From contig VXBP01002342.1 in assembly GCA_013400115.1 (NCBI GenBank), positions 1 through 64,000 on the forward strand: a stretch of 64,000 nucleotides of DNA, read 5' to 3'. The DNA is from Rhinopomastus cyanomelas (lineage: Eukaryota > Chordata > Aves > Bucerotiformes > Rhinopomastidae). Shown here piece after piece: positions 25,761 through 39,599 of this stretch. Made by a program: the position numbers and the translations under genes. The notes under the pieces were generated by a model that searched no databases, had not been told where the DNA came from, and worked only from the letters and a program-made list of their open reading frames with translations. The stretch's first letter is position 1. Each line of letters begins with the position of its first letter.

Positions 25761-28700
25761 AACATCTAAGTAGTTTTCCTTCAATCAGGAAAAAAAAACC
25801 CCACACACACCAGAAAATGGCTACACGGTTTGAATTTAACTCTTGTTGATCAGCATTCTGCACAAGGCTCCCTCCGAGCGGTGCTGGGGCAAGATGATGC
25901 CTCCCAAAGACTAATAAGCCACAACGACACTTGCGTCTAAATCAGGCTGTTCCAAAGAAAGAAGCAGCCTTCGTGCGGCACAGGCGCTTGTGCAGGCGCA
26001 GCCACAAAGTAAAAATTCTTGCAATGCAGAGCAATGTGGGGATAAGTTAGGGGGGCGCGTGTGTGTCAGTGGGCTATGGGACAAAAGATTTGTCTCCCAG
26101 CTTTAGGCCTCAAGCAGTAAATCTAAGCAGCTTTGTGCCTTCCTGCTGGAGAAGTGGCCAAGTCCCCACAACTAAACCCCTTCACTGTTGAGCAGAGCTG
26201 CCTGCCGCTGGACAAACGGCGCAAGGGAGTCACCGCGTATCCTGCGTGTTCGGGTGAGGCCAGCGCGGCTCCTGAGTGTCCGAGCACAGGAACAACCGCT
26301 GGAAGAGGCTGAGAAAGTGTCTCAGTTCGGGTGACTACCTCAAGCTGGCATTTTGCAGTCTACTGGAAAGGGAATGCATGTGAGCACTAGAGATGTTGGC
26401 AGAGCCGGTGGTTCCTCCAAACATTGGCTTCTATGATTCATGTCGGTGAAAGAAGCGTGGCAGAACTGTGTGCAGCTCCCAGTGCTAGACACATCTTTAG
26501 AACCTTGGATCTCTTTATGAGATTATTATCTGTGAATTGTGCAGCATCCACTGCTCCTTAACCCTTTCTTTATTGCCTTGGCCTCTCCCCCACCCGCCAT
26601 TGTCGCCAGTTGCCACTGCTCAGAACGCTTTCAGTTGACTGCAGCAGTGTGAATTTATTTCTGTGCTAATTTGGGAGGAGTGTTCCTTGGGCAGCCTGAA
26701 CTCCTCTGAGGATTTCCTTATCTTGAGCAGCGACAAAGAGTTCAAGTGCCATGTGAAAGCAGGCAGTTGGTTTTGCACAGCCTCCGAACTTATGCAAAGT
26801 TGCTGACAACGAGTGTGTGTTCTAGCTTTGGAAATCCTATAATCCTGGCTTCAGTCAGGAGGATCTGCTGTTGCTGAAGGCGTAAACAAGGAGAGGAGCA
26901 GCATGTGACCACTTCACCTTCGCGGACTCCGGAGCCAAAAGGAGTAAAGCTTCCCCCCGATGCTCAGGATGATGCGCACATTTTGGATGGTCTTGCTGAA
27001 CACAGGGAAAGAAGCCCTTTCCCCTCTGCAGGAAAGTTGTCTTTGAACTCTGCCATTCCCCCTGCAGCTCTGTTGTGTGTATTTCTCCCCGCATCCCTCT
27101 CACTCCTCTGATTTTCTTCTTGCCATCTGTATTCCCCTTTTGCCTCATCTGAAACAAGCATCAAGATCTTGTTTCTGACAGAATGGTCTGTCAATATGGA
27201 AACACACTGACATCACAGACAGTGCTGTGACTTCATGTCTGAAAGAAGCAGGAGGAACAGATGAAAGGAGTGAAGGGAAGGAGTGACACATACAAACATT
27301 TTCAAAACGTAAGTGAAAATTCTTCTCCATCAACTCGAAATGTAAAGGAACGTAAACCAGATTTATTTTAAGGTCTAATAGAACCCGCTATTTTCTAATC
27401 TGTGACCGTAAGAGCACAACATTTCAACGGGCTCTTCACCACAGAGCAGCACCTGTCCCCACAGAGCACGCGCCTGGCCGAGTCGAGGCCATCTAGCAGC
27501 ACACACGACCTCTTAGAGAGGGACTAAACGGGGACTCATCTGGAAAAAAGCTAATTTCAGGCATAATGCGCATACCCGGGAGAAGTCTTCAGAGAGAAAG
27601 AGAATAAAAGAAAGAAAGACTCCTGCAGTCAGTCTAAGCCAGTAAATGCAAATCCACAGAATTAAAAATAAAGTGTTTCTCAAACTCACAAACCCAGTTT
27701 TGATGCAGCTGGATCAGAGGTGGTGTTACCCCACTGTGGTGCTGTGAGAGAGACACAGGTTGTAGCAAGGAAATGTTGAGCACACAGGGGCTGAATGGCC
27801 CCCTACTATTAGTTTCCTTTTTCTTCCTAGGTTGAAATATTAACTGAAGTGTCGGACAATTATTTCTGCTTTTTTTTTTTAAATAAGAATTTGTGAGCAA
27901 TTAGAAGCCCCACGTTTCCTTTACTGTTTGAAACATTTATTTCAGCTCTAACACTGGGAGCTATTTCTTTCCTGCCATCTCCAGAGCCACTGCAGAACTC
28001 CAGTAAGGAGGGAGATTCACAAGTAGCAGGAGAAGAGCTCAAGAAAACTAAAAGGTTAATATATTCTAACGAGATGTTGGGTATAGAATGTCAGATCTGT
28101 CAAATTTCATTACAGTTTGCTGCTCAATGAAAAAGATTTGATTTCTTTTGCCACTGTCCTACTATGTTCAAGTCACACAGTGCCAGCAGCAACCAGCCAA
28201 CGACCACAGGCTGGCACTGAGCGGGCCCGAGTGGGAAGCCAGCCGCAAGGACCATCTGTTTCCGATTTCTAGCAAAGCCAAGATGTGCAGTGAAGTGCGT
28301 TCCATTCACCCAGCCAGCCTTCTCCCCACTCGAGTTATTAATGTTACAAGTGAAATTATCTTTCCCAAACAGCGGGGGAGCTATAATCCTTATGGAACAA
28401 GACTTGGAGAAGGGGGAGAGGAAGGAGAGAAAGGATAAGGGGACAGAAAAAGGGTCCCCAAACACTACCCCCCCGCTTCAAACATCTTCTGTTAAAGTTG
28501 TTGGGGAAGCTGCTTGTAAATGTAATGGCCACGTTCACAGGTTCTATGGTTTTAAAGGCTGTTTTATTAGGGACTATATCCTCTGAGGGAAAAACCTGTA
28601 CGTTGCTTCGTGGGATCTACTGTAAAAACCATTCAAATATAGTTAGAGCGTTATTTATGAATTAAGTTAACGATGACAAGATGAATGCTCATTTCAGTCG

Positions 28701-29059
28701 CTCCACCGTGAAGTGCCTTGAAGAACATCGTAGGTTTTAAAGTATGATTTCAAGTGAGAATGCATGCGCCGCGCTAATGACATGCGACTTACATTGTTCC
28801 AATATGTAATGCATATGCTTAACCTCTCCGAGACAGGATTGCTCTTGGCACAGCAGTCGTGGGGATTTAAGGGTGCGCGCTAAACCGATAACTGCCGAAC
28901 GCGCTCTGACACAGGATATTGGTCTCCTACTGTTACCTAAATGCCAGGTGAAACCAAAGGATTTACAGATGGGGGGAGGAAGGGGGAAGAAGAAGAAAAG
29001 AACACAATGAGGTGAAACTGAGTAGTTTAATTTCAAAATGGGGAAACATTTATCCTTTG

Positions 29060-29480
29060 ACACCATTCCATTCCGGTGACTTTATTTCTAATATACCACG
29101 AGATTAATGATGTGGCTACTGTCACTGTGTCTGACGAACATTGGCAGAGCCGCGGAACAGTTGCTCCCACTACTATTATTGGACATATTTGCAAATTGGC
29201 GTATATAAGACGAACTTGTTCCGCATGCCAACCAATTGGAAAAAATCTCATTCAGGAGGAGAGAATTTTTTGGCTTCCTATTGAATTCTATATAATACAC
29301 AGTTGAGTGAAGATTGGCTGATTTTTGGGTTAAGACTGGCTGATTTTAAAACTTGTTTAAATTAATAATGCTTGACAGTTTTTCATGTCGTATAATAATC
29401 TCAATATGACTCTTAAGCAAATCCATTGCAGATAATTATGGAAGTAAATTATCATCACAAAACAGATTCTTGACATACCA
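29060..29480. promoter_or_regulatory. Candidate conserved non-coding element
   Basis: The stretch has near-palindromic ATTTGCAAAT (29187-29196), NFI half sites facing each other (TTGGC 29196-29200, GCCAA 29227-29231), a TATA-like TATATAAG (29202-29209) and a palindromic CCAATTGG (29232-29239). Downstream are TTAATAATG and TGACAG (29373-29378), of Hox and MEIS type. No downstream coding frame supports a core promoter, so a distal element is the better guess. Confidence 0.25.
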
Positions 29481-31978
29481 GAGGCCAGTCAATATTTAAG
29501 GGAGGGCACAGTTGCCGTAATCATTCGCCAACCTAGTCCCCAAATAATTTATTCTCAAAAAAGATGCGACCCTAAAACAGAGTAGCTTTCCCCATTCATT
29601 TTCTTAGTCCCTTCCAGTCTCTTTTTGCAGGTCTGAAACCACTATAGTGAGTGGACACTACACATATAGAGTAAAGGTTGAGTCATCTGAAACCTCATTA
29701 GTAGATGAGCCCCTTCTTTATCTGCTCTCATTGGGCTCAGAGGTGCAACTAGACACGGGTTACCTTTGCTCCAGGACATTATTTGGGCGATGGCTAAGCT
29801 GATGTTAGCACAGTTTGAAAGCACTGTAAGATGGGTGCTTGTTCAGAGACACCCGCTGTAGCTGCATACGTCACTGATCTTTAAAATGCCCCGCTTTGCT
29901 GCAAGTAAAACAGGCTTCAGGTTCTCTGCTGCTGGATCTCTCGATACGAACTTGCTCCCAGGTAGATGCAGTAGGAAGAAGGATGCAGAAGAGCTCAAAG
30001 AGGACAAGTGGGAACTATGGGATTGCTCTAGACACTTTCTACGCTTGAGCTGTGGGAAGAGTGAGACCAGCAGGTAAAAAATTCCTGAAGCTCTGCACAC
30101 TTCTGTTATCAGCTTGGTCAGACTATCTCAGCTTGGCTGTGTGCTGGGGGTAGACTGTTGATTCACGTAGGCACAGGCAAGGCTCGATTTGCCTCCTTTC
30201 GAGTCTGCAGGTAACGCTGGGCTGCTTCTGAATGCTGCACGTCGTAGCAAACTAAACTCTCCATCTGTGCTTTTGAATGTTACTGGTCTTCTTTCTTCCA
30301 GCTTCTGGTACGGATCTGCTCTAAGTGCCTCACAGTGGTGAAAAAGGGTTTCTCTGTTAATCAGGAGGGAGAGACAGGTCCTCAGAGTCTCCCTGGAAAT
30401 GGTTTCCTTGCACAGGACCTGCCGAAGCCTGGCAGTGCTGGTGGACTTCCAGGCAGCAGTGCTAAATCAGTGCCTTTTGTCATCTACGGCTACACAAAAG
30501 TCTGCGACTACTCCTTCCTAATGAGAGACTTCTGCAGCATGTTCTGCTTAGGGCTATACTGTAGGAACAAGGAATACAAGACAGATGTGGCACTGACCAT
30601 CATGTTAATCTCAAAGACCAAATCCCTCAAAGCAAAGGAAATATGAACAATTAAAACAATAAATACACTGGATTGTACGGGTTCCCAGTGCCCTCAGTGC
30701 CAACTCCAGTTGCACACGTTAATTTGTAATTCTCGAGCCATGAATAAGTAAATCCTCTCTTGTTTAGAGAACAAGGTTGAAATGCTGCTAATATTAAAAC
30801 CACTCCTGTTTGCTGGCTTGTAGGTCTGTTTAAATACCTGCCTAATTCTTTGCTTCACCTCTTGAGTGCCAAGCTTGTCTTCTGGATGGTAGGAGCGGAA
30901 TGGCAGCTGGGCATCCGGCACGCTGTCAGTAAATACCTGGAGAAGTGCTTTGGAGAGGCTCATCTGCACACGAGCAGATTTTACAAGCAATGGAACGCTC
31001 CTGGATTGCTGGATGTTTTACAGCAAGGTGCCACTTCGGTCACCCTAAGGTTTATTTACCCTCCTGTAATCTGTGCTTGTGGATGAAATTCCTGAATGTA
31101 GGTTAATCAAAACGCATCACTAAAACCTTCCTTTTTCCAGCTAGCTGGTCACACAGACAAAGGAACTTTGGAGATCAAGTCTGCAGAAGTTGTTCTTTCT
31201 TCTGTTGTCCCTTTTATTTTTCAAACCAGGTTTTAAGATTCTGCAGGAGGCTTAGCTGATCAGAAAAACCCAAACTGTCAAGAAAGGAAGAAAGGTCTCA
31301 GCTAATCGAGTGGAGCGTTTTGGGAGTGCAGAACTAGTGACAAATCCATTACGTCAGTCTTCTGAAAAGTCACACCTAATTCATGTGGCAAAGAGGAGGT
31401 TCAAAACAGAAATGTTAACTTCTAGCCAATTTTTTTACCATATTCACTGGACTTTTCAGTGAAAGGAGGACAATATTCCCACTACAAACTCATGTATTGC
31501 CTTCATTCTGAAGACATGACTTCTTCATGCTAAGGGACTTCCTTCTGCAAAGGATCAGCCTGACGGATCGATACGGAAGCACTGGCTGGCGTTCTGGCCT
31601 ACAGACTGAGAGGTGTGGATGCAGGCATTACAGAGATCACCCTGGCGATTCCAAGGTTACCTCGATGCACCGCAACCTTTCCCTGACGCAGGGATCCACA
31701 ATTAGGAAGATGACACTTTCTGGCCATAAAGGCTCCTTTGGAGCGGGGACAGGGCAGAAAAGTCCCTGGGAGTTGCTAACAGAGAATTTGTACCCTATGT
31801 TCAGCCTGATCACGACCCTCCCCTGCCAGCCCTGACAGCTGTTCAAAGCTGACTTGCCATTCCGAATGGCTGCGGGGAAAACAGAGCTGTTGGCCCTCGT
31901 GCTGCCACATCACCCAAACATCACAGGCTTCCTTGCAGCTCTGTGCAAACAGGAGTTTGGGTGCTGAGCTTATACTTT

Positions 31979-32155
31979 TATAGAATCATAGAATCATTCA
32001 GGTTGGAAAAGGCACTTGAGATCGTCAAGTCCAACCAATAACCCTGCTCTACCAAGTTCAACACTAGACTAGAACTTTGTGCTCCTCATCTTCAAACATA
32101 CCCAAGGATGGTGACTCAGCCTCCTCAGTCAGCCTGATCCAAAGCCTGACGGCTC
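31979..32155 (-). mobile_element. CR1 LINE fragment, 3' end
   Basis: It starts with TAGAATCATAGAATCATTCA and GGTTGGAAAAGGCACTTGAG, then ATCGTCAAGTCCAACC, the standard CR1 3' end in reverse. The ORF2 C-terminal part is recognisable up to CAGCCTGATCCAAAGCCTGA and then lost. It closes the CR1-free block on the right side. Confidence 0.92.
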
Positions 32156-35100
32156 ACAGGAGTAACTGTGAACTTGCCTCCATGCCTGGGATCAGATGTT
32201 CTCAGTGTTGAAAAGCTCAGGAATGCCTTCAGAACATACTTTGAAGTGGACTTGGTAGGAACAGCTGGAACGTATGTCTGCCTTTCTAGGAAGCTGCCCG
32301 AGACTTGAGACAAACACAAGCTGAGTCACAGCAGATGACAACGTTGCTGACAAAATGCTTTAAACTGCAAACTAAAACAACAATGGGATTATTTATGGAC
32401 TGCAACTCTTACTTCAATGTCAATAAATGCACTGGATAAATTCCCCTTCATTAGCTGGAAACCTCAGAAGGAAACATAAATATTCTGGTAAACCACAAGC
32501 TGCTTCTTAGCAAGTATGAGGCTGCATTTCCCCTGCAGAGACAGATCCAGGCGGGTCCTTCACTGGGACAATGAATCACCGCAAGCGAAAAGCAGAGTCT
32601 TTAAAAGCGAGACCTGCAAATAAGGGTGGGTGACACACGGCCCTCAAGGCTCCGGAGGGGGACTTTGGAAACTATCAAGTTTTTATGAAGGGGAAACAAG
32701 TTTTCTGAGCTCTGCCATTCAGTTCTAACCAGGACAAGTCCTCTTCGCTATGGAAGGTGTCTGCTGCTTCATTTGCTGGGCTGCAGACATCTCAGAAGAG
32801 CAAAGCGGTTTGACAGCCACTTGCAGGAAAGCAGCAGAGAGGAAAAGAAGAGAAGAAGCATGTTCCACCTTTTTGACTTCTGAGAGGCAGAAAGGGCAAG
32901 TCTGGCTCCACAGATATTGTGCATCAGCCTACATGATGTGCTGAATGCAGGACACCCTAGTCCTTCCCCATCCTCCCTCCGGATACCTCATAGCTGCTAG
33001 AGGCTTTGTGGGGAGGAAAGAGAGGATCCAGAGCTGCCACTGGAGCTGTCCTGTCATGGAAGGGACTATCAGATCAGCCATGGTGAGCTTCTGATTCGCC
33101 GAGAGTGATTTTCAAAGGCAGGTAGAACAACGCACATCATCTTACCAGATAATACTGATGTCTCCTCATGTTTGTAGAAGGAACTCTTCTAGCTGGAAGA
33201 GTTCTAGTTGGAAAATCCAGACATCCCTGTTGCAGACTACTGTTTCCTTCTGCTTCTCAGCACTAATCTGTCTTTCCTTTTCCCTTCTAAATCTGTGGCT
33301 CTGTATCTCACCCAGCACCTGTTGGCTTGGGAGGAGTTTCCAGACTTGAAAGCGTGGTGCTCTCTTGTCTGTGCAGCATTTTGCTTGTTTCTAGCATGAC
33401 ATTGATGACACTCTCAAGTTGCTTCAGTGTTTTTTTCCCCTTACTGTAAAGGCAAGACACACAAACAATTGTGCCTGGTTCTAAGTACCTCCTTAACCCC
33501 ATTCAATTTATTGCAGATGCTGAGTCCGCAGGAAGGGGGACCAATGGCTAATAAATCTGGTGTTTCCTCCTTTGATCTAAGTCACCTGGGCGATCAATAA
33601 GCAGCGTGTAGTAGGTAAGAGCATATTTCATGCCCTACACCTAGCACACAGGCTGAGCCTACCAAGAGGAGCTTGTGTTTGAGCTAGACCAGAAAATGAT
33701 TTGCTTAGAAAGGAACAAAGGAATAATGGTGGGGAACTTGGTAAAGTAGGGTTATTGACTCTGTGAACCTGCCAACATTGTTCACACCAGGGTGCGAAAT
33801 GGCAAACAATTGTCCTCCTTTTTCCTGAGCTGATTAAAGGAAGAGGAAAAGCTTCAAAGTAGTGCAGGTTCACCGATTTCTCTGACGTAGCTAGAATGAC
33901 AGTTATGTCTTTATTATCAAAGAGGATCACAATATGATCATTTCTTCCAAGGCCAGCCTGTGGCAGAAAGGCCACTGGACACGTGCAGGTCCACATCTAT
34001 GGTCTTTACTCAGAAGTTTAAATAAACCTCATGCCAAGCCAGGCCTGCAGCACCTGGATGTGGTCCAAACAAGGCAGAACAAGTCCTTCTGCCCCTCATT
34101 CTGTCTACGTAGAATGTAGAGCAGCACCTTTACGCAGATACCTGCTCTGAGTCAAGAATGGAGGCTATTTTGCCTAAAACCTTTCAAAAAACCCTCAAAC
34201 AACACACTCATGTTCTTTTTTCTAATTGCTTTAGTTGAGAATATAGTGATCACCTTCCCTAAAGGGAAGCAGCATTAACTAGAGGTTTTTTGTGCTGGAA
34301 GACCAAGGCTCTGGTGGATAATCCAAAAAGATTATTCCATAGTAGATGAACCCAGACAATACTTATCAAAAATGTCACACCACAAACGTGAGCCAAGAAT
34401 ATTTTACTGGGAAGGCTGCCTGGACCAATGCAAAATTAGAGAAAACGAGAAAGAATTATGTATCAAACAAAGCAAAACACTTGCACCATCTGCAAACATA
34501 TGCTGCTATGACTGCCTTTGAATTAATTTAAAACAAGCAAAAAGAACTAAGCCCCATCCCTTCCACTGTCTCATCAGACTGCACTGATGGCTCCACAGGA
34601 GTGGGTCTCACTCTCCACTCATACTCCTGTCAGTATCTCATGACAGCAACAGCAGGTTGACACCCTCCCTGGGGATGGACATGAAAGGACGGGACGTTTT
34701 GTAGTGTCCCTGCACTCACCGCCTCGTCCTACCCTCTGTGCACTTTGTTGTTTCTGAGACCTGTGGTCACCGGTTTCCCCAAGTACAGGTCACCTAATCA
34801 GCAGCAACCCAGAGTTATCCCATCTCTCCACACACCCAAGCTTCTGCTCAAACCTTCCTTGCTCCATGATGCTCTCTGTATTTGCAATGTATTTCCCACT
34901 TGTTCTTTCCCCCACTTCACTCTTACTCCCTTTCCTTGCCCCACTGTAGTCTTCTGGTGGTTCTATGTCTAGGTCTTGTAACTCCCAAACCCAATCAGTT
35001 AGCTTTGTCTTGTGTTGCTTGCAGGCCTGCTCCCAAAAGAGCAGAATGGACACACTTCACGAGAGCTGCTGCTGCTGAACCCAGAGACGCAACACAATGG

Positions 35101-38100
35101 AGAAGAAACGGAGTTTAAATGAAGAGATAGTTGAGAACACTTATGCACTCCAGGCTCTAGACTGAGGCTCCACCCTAACTCCTAGCTGAAAAGTCACTTG
35201 CACCCTCTGCTTTAGAAGATCCTCTGTGGCAACCTGCAACTCAGAAAATGCCCGACTGATCCCACTTAACTGGGATAACACAAAAGCTGGCTGTGTTCAC
35301 CAACCCCTGTGCTTCTTGCCTTCTAACACCACAGATCATCTGGGGTAGCATCTTGTTAACTCTGTTTATGCTGCACCTAATGCAATGAGGCCATGAACGT
35401 GGATTTGGCATCTGGATAATTTAATCATGTCAAATACATTTTGTGCTACATAAATACCTACAGAAAAGATACTGGTAAACTCTGGCCTGCTCGAAGATTT
35501 AATAACTAATGTACTATTTGGTGCATAATAGCCAATTCATTTTGCTATGCATTTACTCTATTAAAAACATAAAGCACTTAAGGATATTTGGAGTATGTGA
35601 GACTATTATAAAATCAATTTCTATTCTGGTTTATAGCCCAACCACTTAAAGCCTTAATTTGCTACAATTCACTTCCCTGTGTTCTGACTCATGGAAGTGG
35701 GACCAGCTACCTCCTAAACTCTGATCTTATGCTTCTTGGAGCTGGACTATTTAATTACTGTCTACTGCATCCACCGTCTCCATTTGTTTATTGCCTACGT
35801 TTATGCACTGACAGCACCGGTTCGGGTTGTCTGCCCTTCCTTGAGAACCTGCTGACTTCTTTCGCTGAGGTCTGGAGGAGGGAGAACTCTGGTTTCACCC
35901 AGGGCTATCGCATTCTCCTTTACACATAAACAAACAGCGGAGAAACTGGCAGGAAGACATGGCCCTTCGGCTAGCAGGGCTCTGGCTCGGCTCAGGGCAA
36001 ACGAGGCGGCATTGTTTTCACTCCAGCACAAAGTGCCTATTCTTGACTACTTGACCGAAGGAAGTCAAAGCAGAGGGATGACTAGTAAAGCACATCTGCA
36101 GGGCTGTATTCCTCAGGAAGCCACGCAGCTCTGCTGCAGATATGTTTCACTGAAGAACAAAGACCGAGTTTGTTCAGTGCTTCAAGAATGCTGCACTGAA
36201 CCTGGACCCGGCTTTCCAACCCCTGGAGACAAGGCTCAGCGACCAAAACCTAATTTCTCTCTCGCCCTTATTCAAATTAGCTGTGTGCTTTTCAAATTAG
36301 CCCTTTCCTTACCCTATGAAGAAAGTTTAGAAGACACCTGCTAATCTCCAACTCATTTACATTTTATTTATTGATTTTGCAGACTACACACTCACTCCTG
36401 CAGCTGAGATAAACATCAGAGCATGAACAGCTAAACCAGCTACGTGTGGCTTAGACTGCCGCGCTGGCCCACCTCAGAGCTTACAAAACGAGCTATTCCT
36501 GCCTAAGAACAAGACACGAGGTGCAGCAGCGGTACTGCAGGATCGTCACCAATGCAGATGCGTTTTGAGCGCGCACGTGCAGTGTCTGCCATAACCCCAG
36601 GGGCCTGCTGCCCGCTGCAGTGGGGCTCCCAGCAGCTCGCGAGGTAACAAGGTGTGTTTCCGAATGACGCAAACAGCTTCAGATGTGGTGGGAGCCAAAC
36701 CCATGATCATATGAAAAGCAAATCATAGCAGAGATTACCTCTTGCCCCCTCTTTTGGCTCGAGCAGTGCATTTGAGTAAGTGCAGAAGACACCCTGTCAA
36801 GTACTTCTTTAGAGCTGAATTTGCTTGTCCAGATCTCCATTGCCTGCAGTGCTCTCGCCCTCTCTAACAGCTGCAGAATGGAATTCCTTGTCCTCTCTCA
36901 ATGGTGTACCTCAGGCCCTTCTGTCTCTTCAGTTCCACGCCATTCTTCACTGCGACACAAAAACCTTTAGGCCGTCTCCAAGGGAAGAGATGGAGACAGA
37001 GTTTACATCTAAGAACACTTTATCAAAATTCAGAGGAATCAACAGGACATCAGTCCTACTCCTGGTTACCACTCATTTCCTCTGCACCCAGCTCTGTAGA
37101 AGTAGTGGAGCATTTTGTAGCAGCCTGTAACAGAGTGCAGCCTTGCAGGTCCTTTAAGGAGGCCTAAGACTCTATATCAAGGGGGTTTTTTTGCATTTTG
37201 GGAGCAGAAGTTGCAAAACATGATGAGAACAAGGTCGCAGTTGTGTAGGGGAGGTCTCTGGATCCCAGAACCATTGCTAAAGCAGTTGATGTGTAATCTA
37301 AAAATTCCCTTCAATGGCTGCTTGATCTGTGACTGGAAGGCAAAGCCTGTTTGTACTGGCTCAGGAGCTGGGAGCCATGTGGGGCAGTTGGGATCACCTG
37401 GGAAGACAGGCTGAAGGCTGGATGCTTATTCTGGCTTGGCAGCCTAAAGCTGGAGGCTGTCTCTAAAGGAGAAAATAACCAGAGCCCCTGGGTTCACACA
37501 TGGGCAGCCTCTCATTTTTTTTTCTGACTCAGTTGTTACTGATAGAAAATGTCCTTCAGTTTCCTGACTGGATAAGATATTTTAAACTTAAAATTGTGTT
37601 TCTGCAGATCATTTTTTAAACGTTTGACCCTTGGTATGTGCTGGGTGTCTCCTTGTGACAGCGTATCCTTCAAACAATGGTGTTTATTTCTGAATCTGAC
37701 CTATAGTTTGTGTTAGCTGTGGTACTAAACTTGACTTCATCGTTTCCTCTGTGAAAGAATCAGTAACACAAAGAACAAAACAGTTTCCTCTTGCCTGCTC
37801 CCTTCCCCGCCTTCCAGGCATACAAGTGGTTCAGGAGTTAACTGGTTGGCATCACATCTAGCGATTATTATTTAATGGTACCTGGTTACTTCCATGTGTA
37901 ATGAATCTCTTACATCTGCAACTTAGGCATCTGCTCCTGCCTTTGTAGAAGCAACCAACACAGGGAAACAGATTTAATTAGACTTCCAAAGTTTGGCCCT
38001 ATTTTCAGATGTTTGCAGCAAGTGGAGATGCCAACGTTGGACCCAATATTCTTGGAAGCAAGGTCAGGTGCTTCCCCATTTCTCAAAAGGGTAAGAGAGT

Positions 38101-39599
38101 CCAAAAAGGATTTCAAAATGGAAAGAGCCTCAAGAAGACAAGGCATGTCACATCAGCAGGATGTCCAGACTGCACATGCTCAGCAGAGGAAGGCTTATCC
38201 CTGGATACTCAGAAGTGCAACCCCTTCAGAGTAATTGTCCCATTGCACTTCCTGACAGAGTACCCAAGATGGAACTTTTCTGGGGGAAATTAAAGCAGGG
38301 AGAGATCTGGAGTTTACTGGGGCTGGGGTCTACACATCTGCCACAGCAACAGCTGATACATGGGTGAACCATAGTGTGCTGTGGTGCCAGCTGATGCTGC
38401 TGAAGGCAGAGGCCAAGTACCATGACAAGACCTGTCCTCCGAGGGGATATCCTCCCTTAATTAGTCTGCTTGTGGCCTCTTGCTCCTTTCCTACCTTTCT
38501 CTCCTCCCTAGAACATGAACTAGGAGGGAGGGGAATAGCAACTGGCTGTCAACTGACCCTGGAGAGAAGTTAGATTGAGAATCCCCTCTGAGATGGCACC
38601 CCTTTCAAAATCCCCACAGAGCTATTCTGCTGCTGGCGTGCAAACCATCCACCAGCAGCAGCAGCCAGAAGGTAAAAGAAGTGGCTCCCAGTACCTACCA
38701 GAAGTACAGTTATGAGAGGATGTGAGCTTTTTAGACAGGGAGCTGCTATGAAATGCATCAGGGGCAACTGGGAATGGACCCTGTCCACTCCCCAGGTATT
38801 CCCCAGACTGTCCAAAAGACATGGAAAGCAGCCTGTGTGTCATTTATTGTGTCCAGCAATAAACAAAGTATTAAGTGCATTTCTAATGCTGTAAAACCTT
38901 TTAAAAGTCCTTTAAATCTTTCACTGTGGGACGTAATTAGACTTGTTTTGCTCTCTGCGACAGGCCTGGCCTCCAAGCACGTAATTAAGCAGTCACAAAT
39001 GGACAGATTGGTTTGTGTGGGTCCCACACCACACAAATCCTGATAAAAGCTTTCTCGTTTGTCGGTTACTGCACTGACAGGCTATGAGCAACAGAGTCAC
39101 CCAGGTTCATAGCTTGAAGGACACCTCCATGTCTTCCCAGGACTTTCCACAACAGTGAGTATCTTACTCTGTGTTCTCCGTGGTTTCAGTGGCTGCTACA
39201 ACTTGAAATAAAAGATTTAAATCTTTGTGAGAATAAAGGACCTTTCTCTTCCCTTGTGAGGCAGGGAGGTTTGCTCTCCTGTAACTCACTGTGCCACCTC
39301 TGATTGCTAGAAGGATCTGTAAGTGAAGGCATACGCGGAATGACTGGCTGCATGCTGTAGCTTCATGCTCACAGACACAGATATGTGTCCTGGAGACCAG
39401 AAACACCACATGCTGTGGGGAGCAAGTGCTGGGGCTTCCGTGCCATCCCACGTCCTCCTCTCCTTGTGCTCAGGCTGCCCGGTGCATCGAATATCCAGAG
39501 CTTTTCACGTATCGGCAGGCAACGCGCTGTTGTCCGTACCCTGCAGCCATGAGATTTTGTTTATCGTGGTTACGCAAGACCTAATTAAAAAAGCAAAAT
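32156..39599. other. 7.4 kb of unique non-coding DNA
   Basis: No gene or interspersed repeat is recognised. Open frames up to 122 codons (33628-33996, minus) show no family resemblance. A short perfect hairpin with 8-bp arms lies at 33182-33203. Confidence 0.5.

Larger units (their letters stand above)
15771..31978. other. 16.2 kb CR1-free, possibly regulatory block
   Basis: No CR1 or other interspersed repeat body is recognisable here, whereas the remaining window has a CR1 piece about every 2.8 kb. The block contains simple repeats at 19863, 20620, 22970 and 23404, CpG-containing words more often than the flanks (for example 21500-22350, 24230-24320, 28750-28910), and AT-rich clusters of homeodomain, SOX/POU and MEIS-like sites. 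No convincing exon is seen. Repeat-poor blocks of this kind are known around vertebrate developmental regulators, but which gene this would belong to cannot be told. Confidence 0.5.

Noticed and set aside
26685..26730. CR1-like words GGGCAGCCTGAACTCCTC
   Set aside because: Isolated similarity with no CR1 sequence on either side; likely coincidence.
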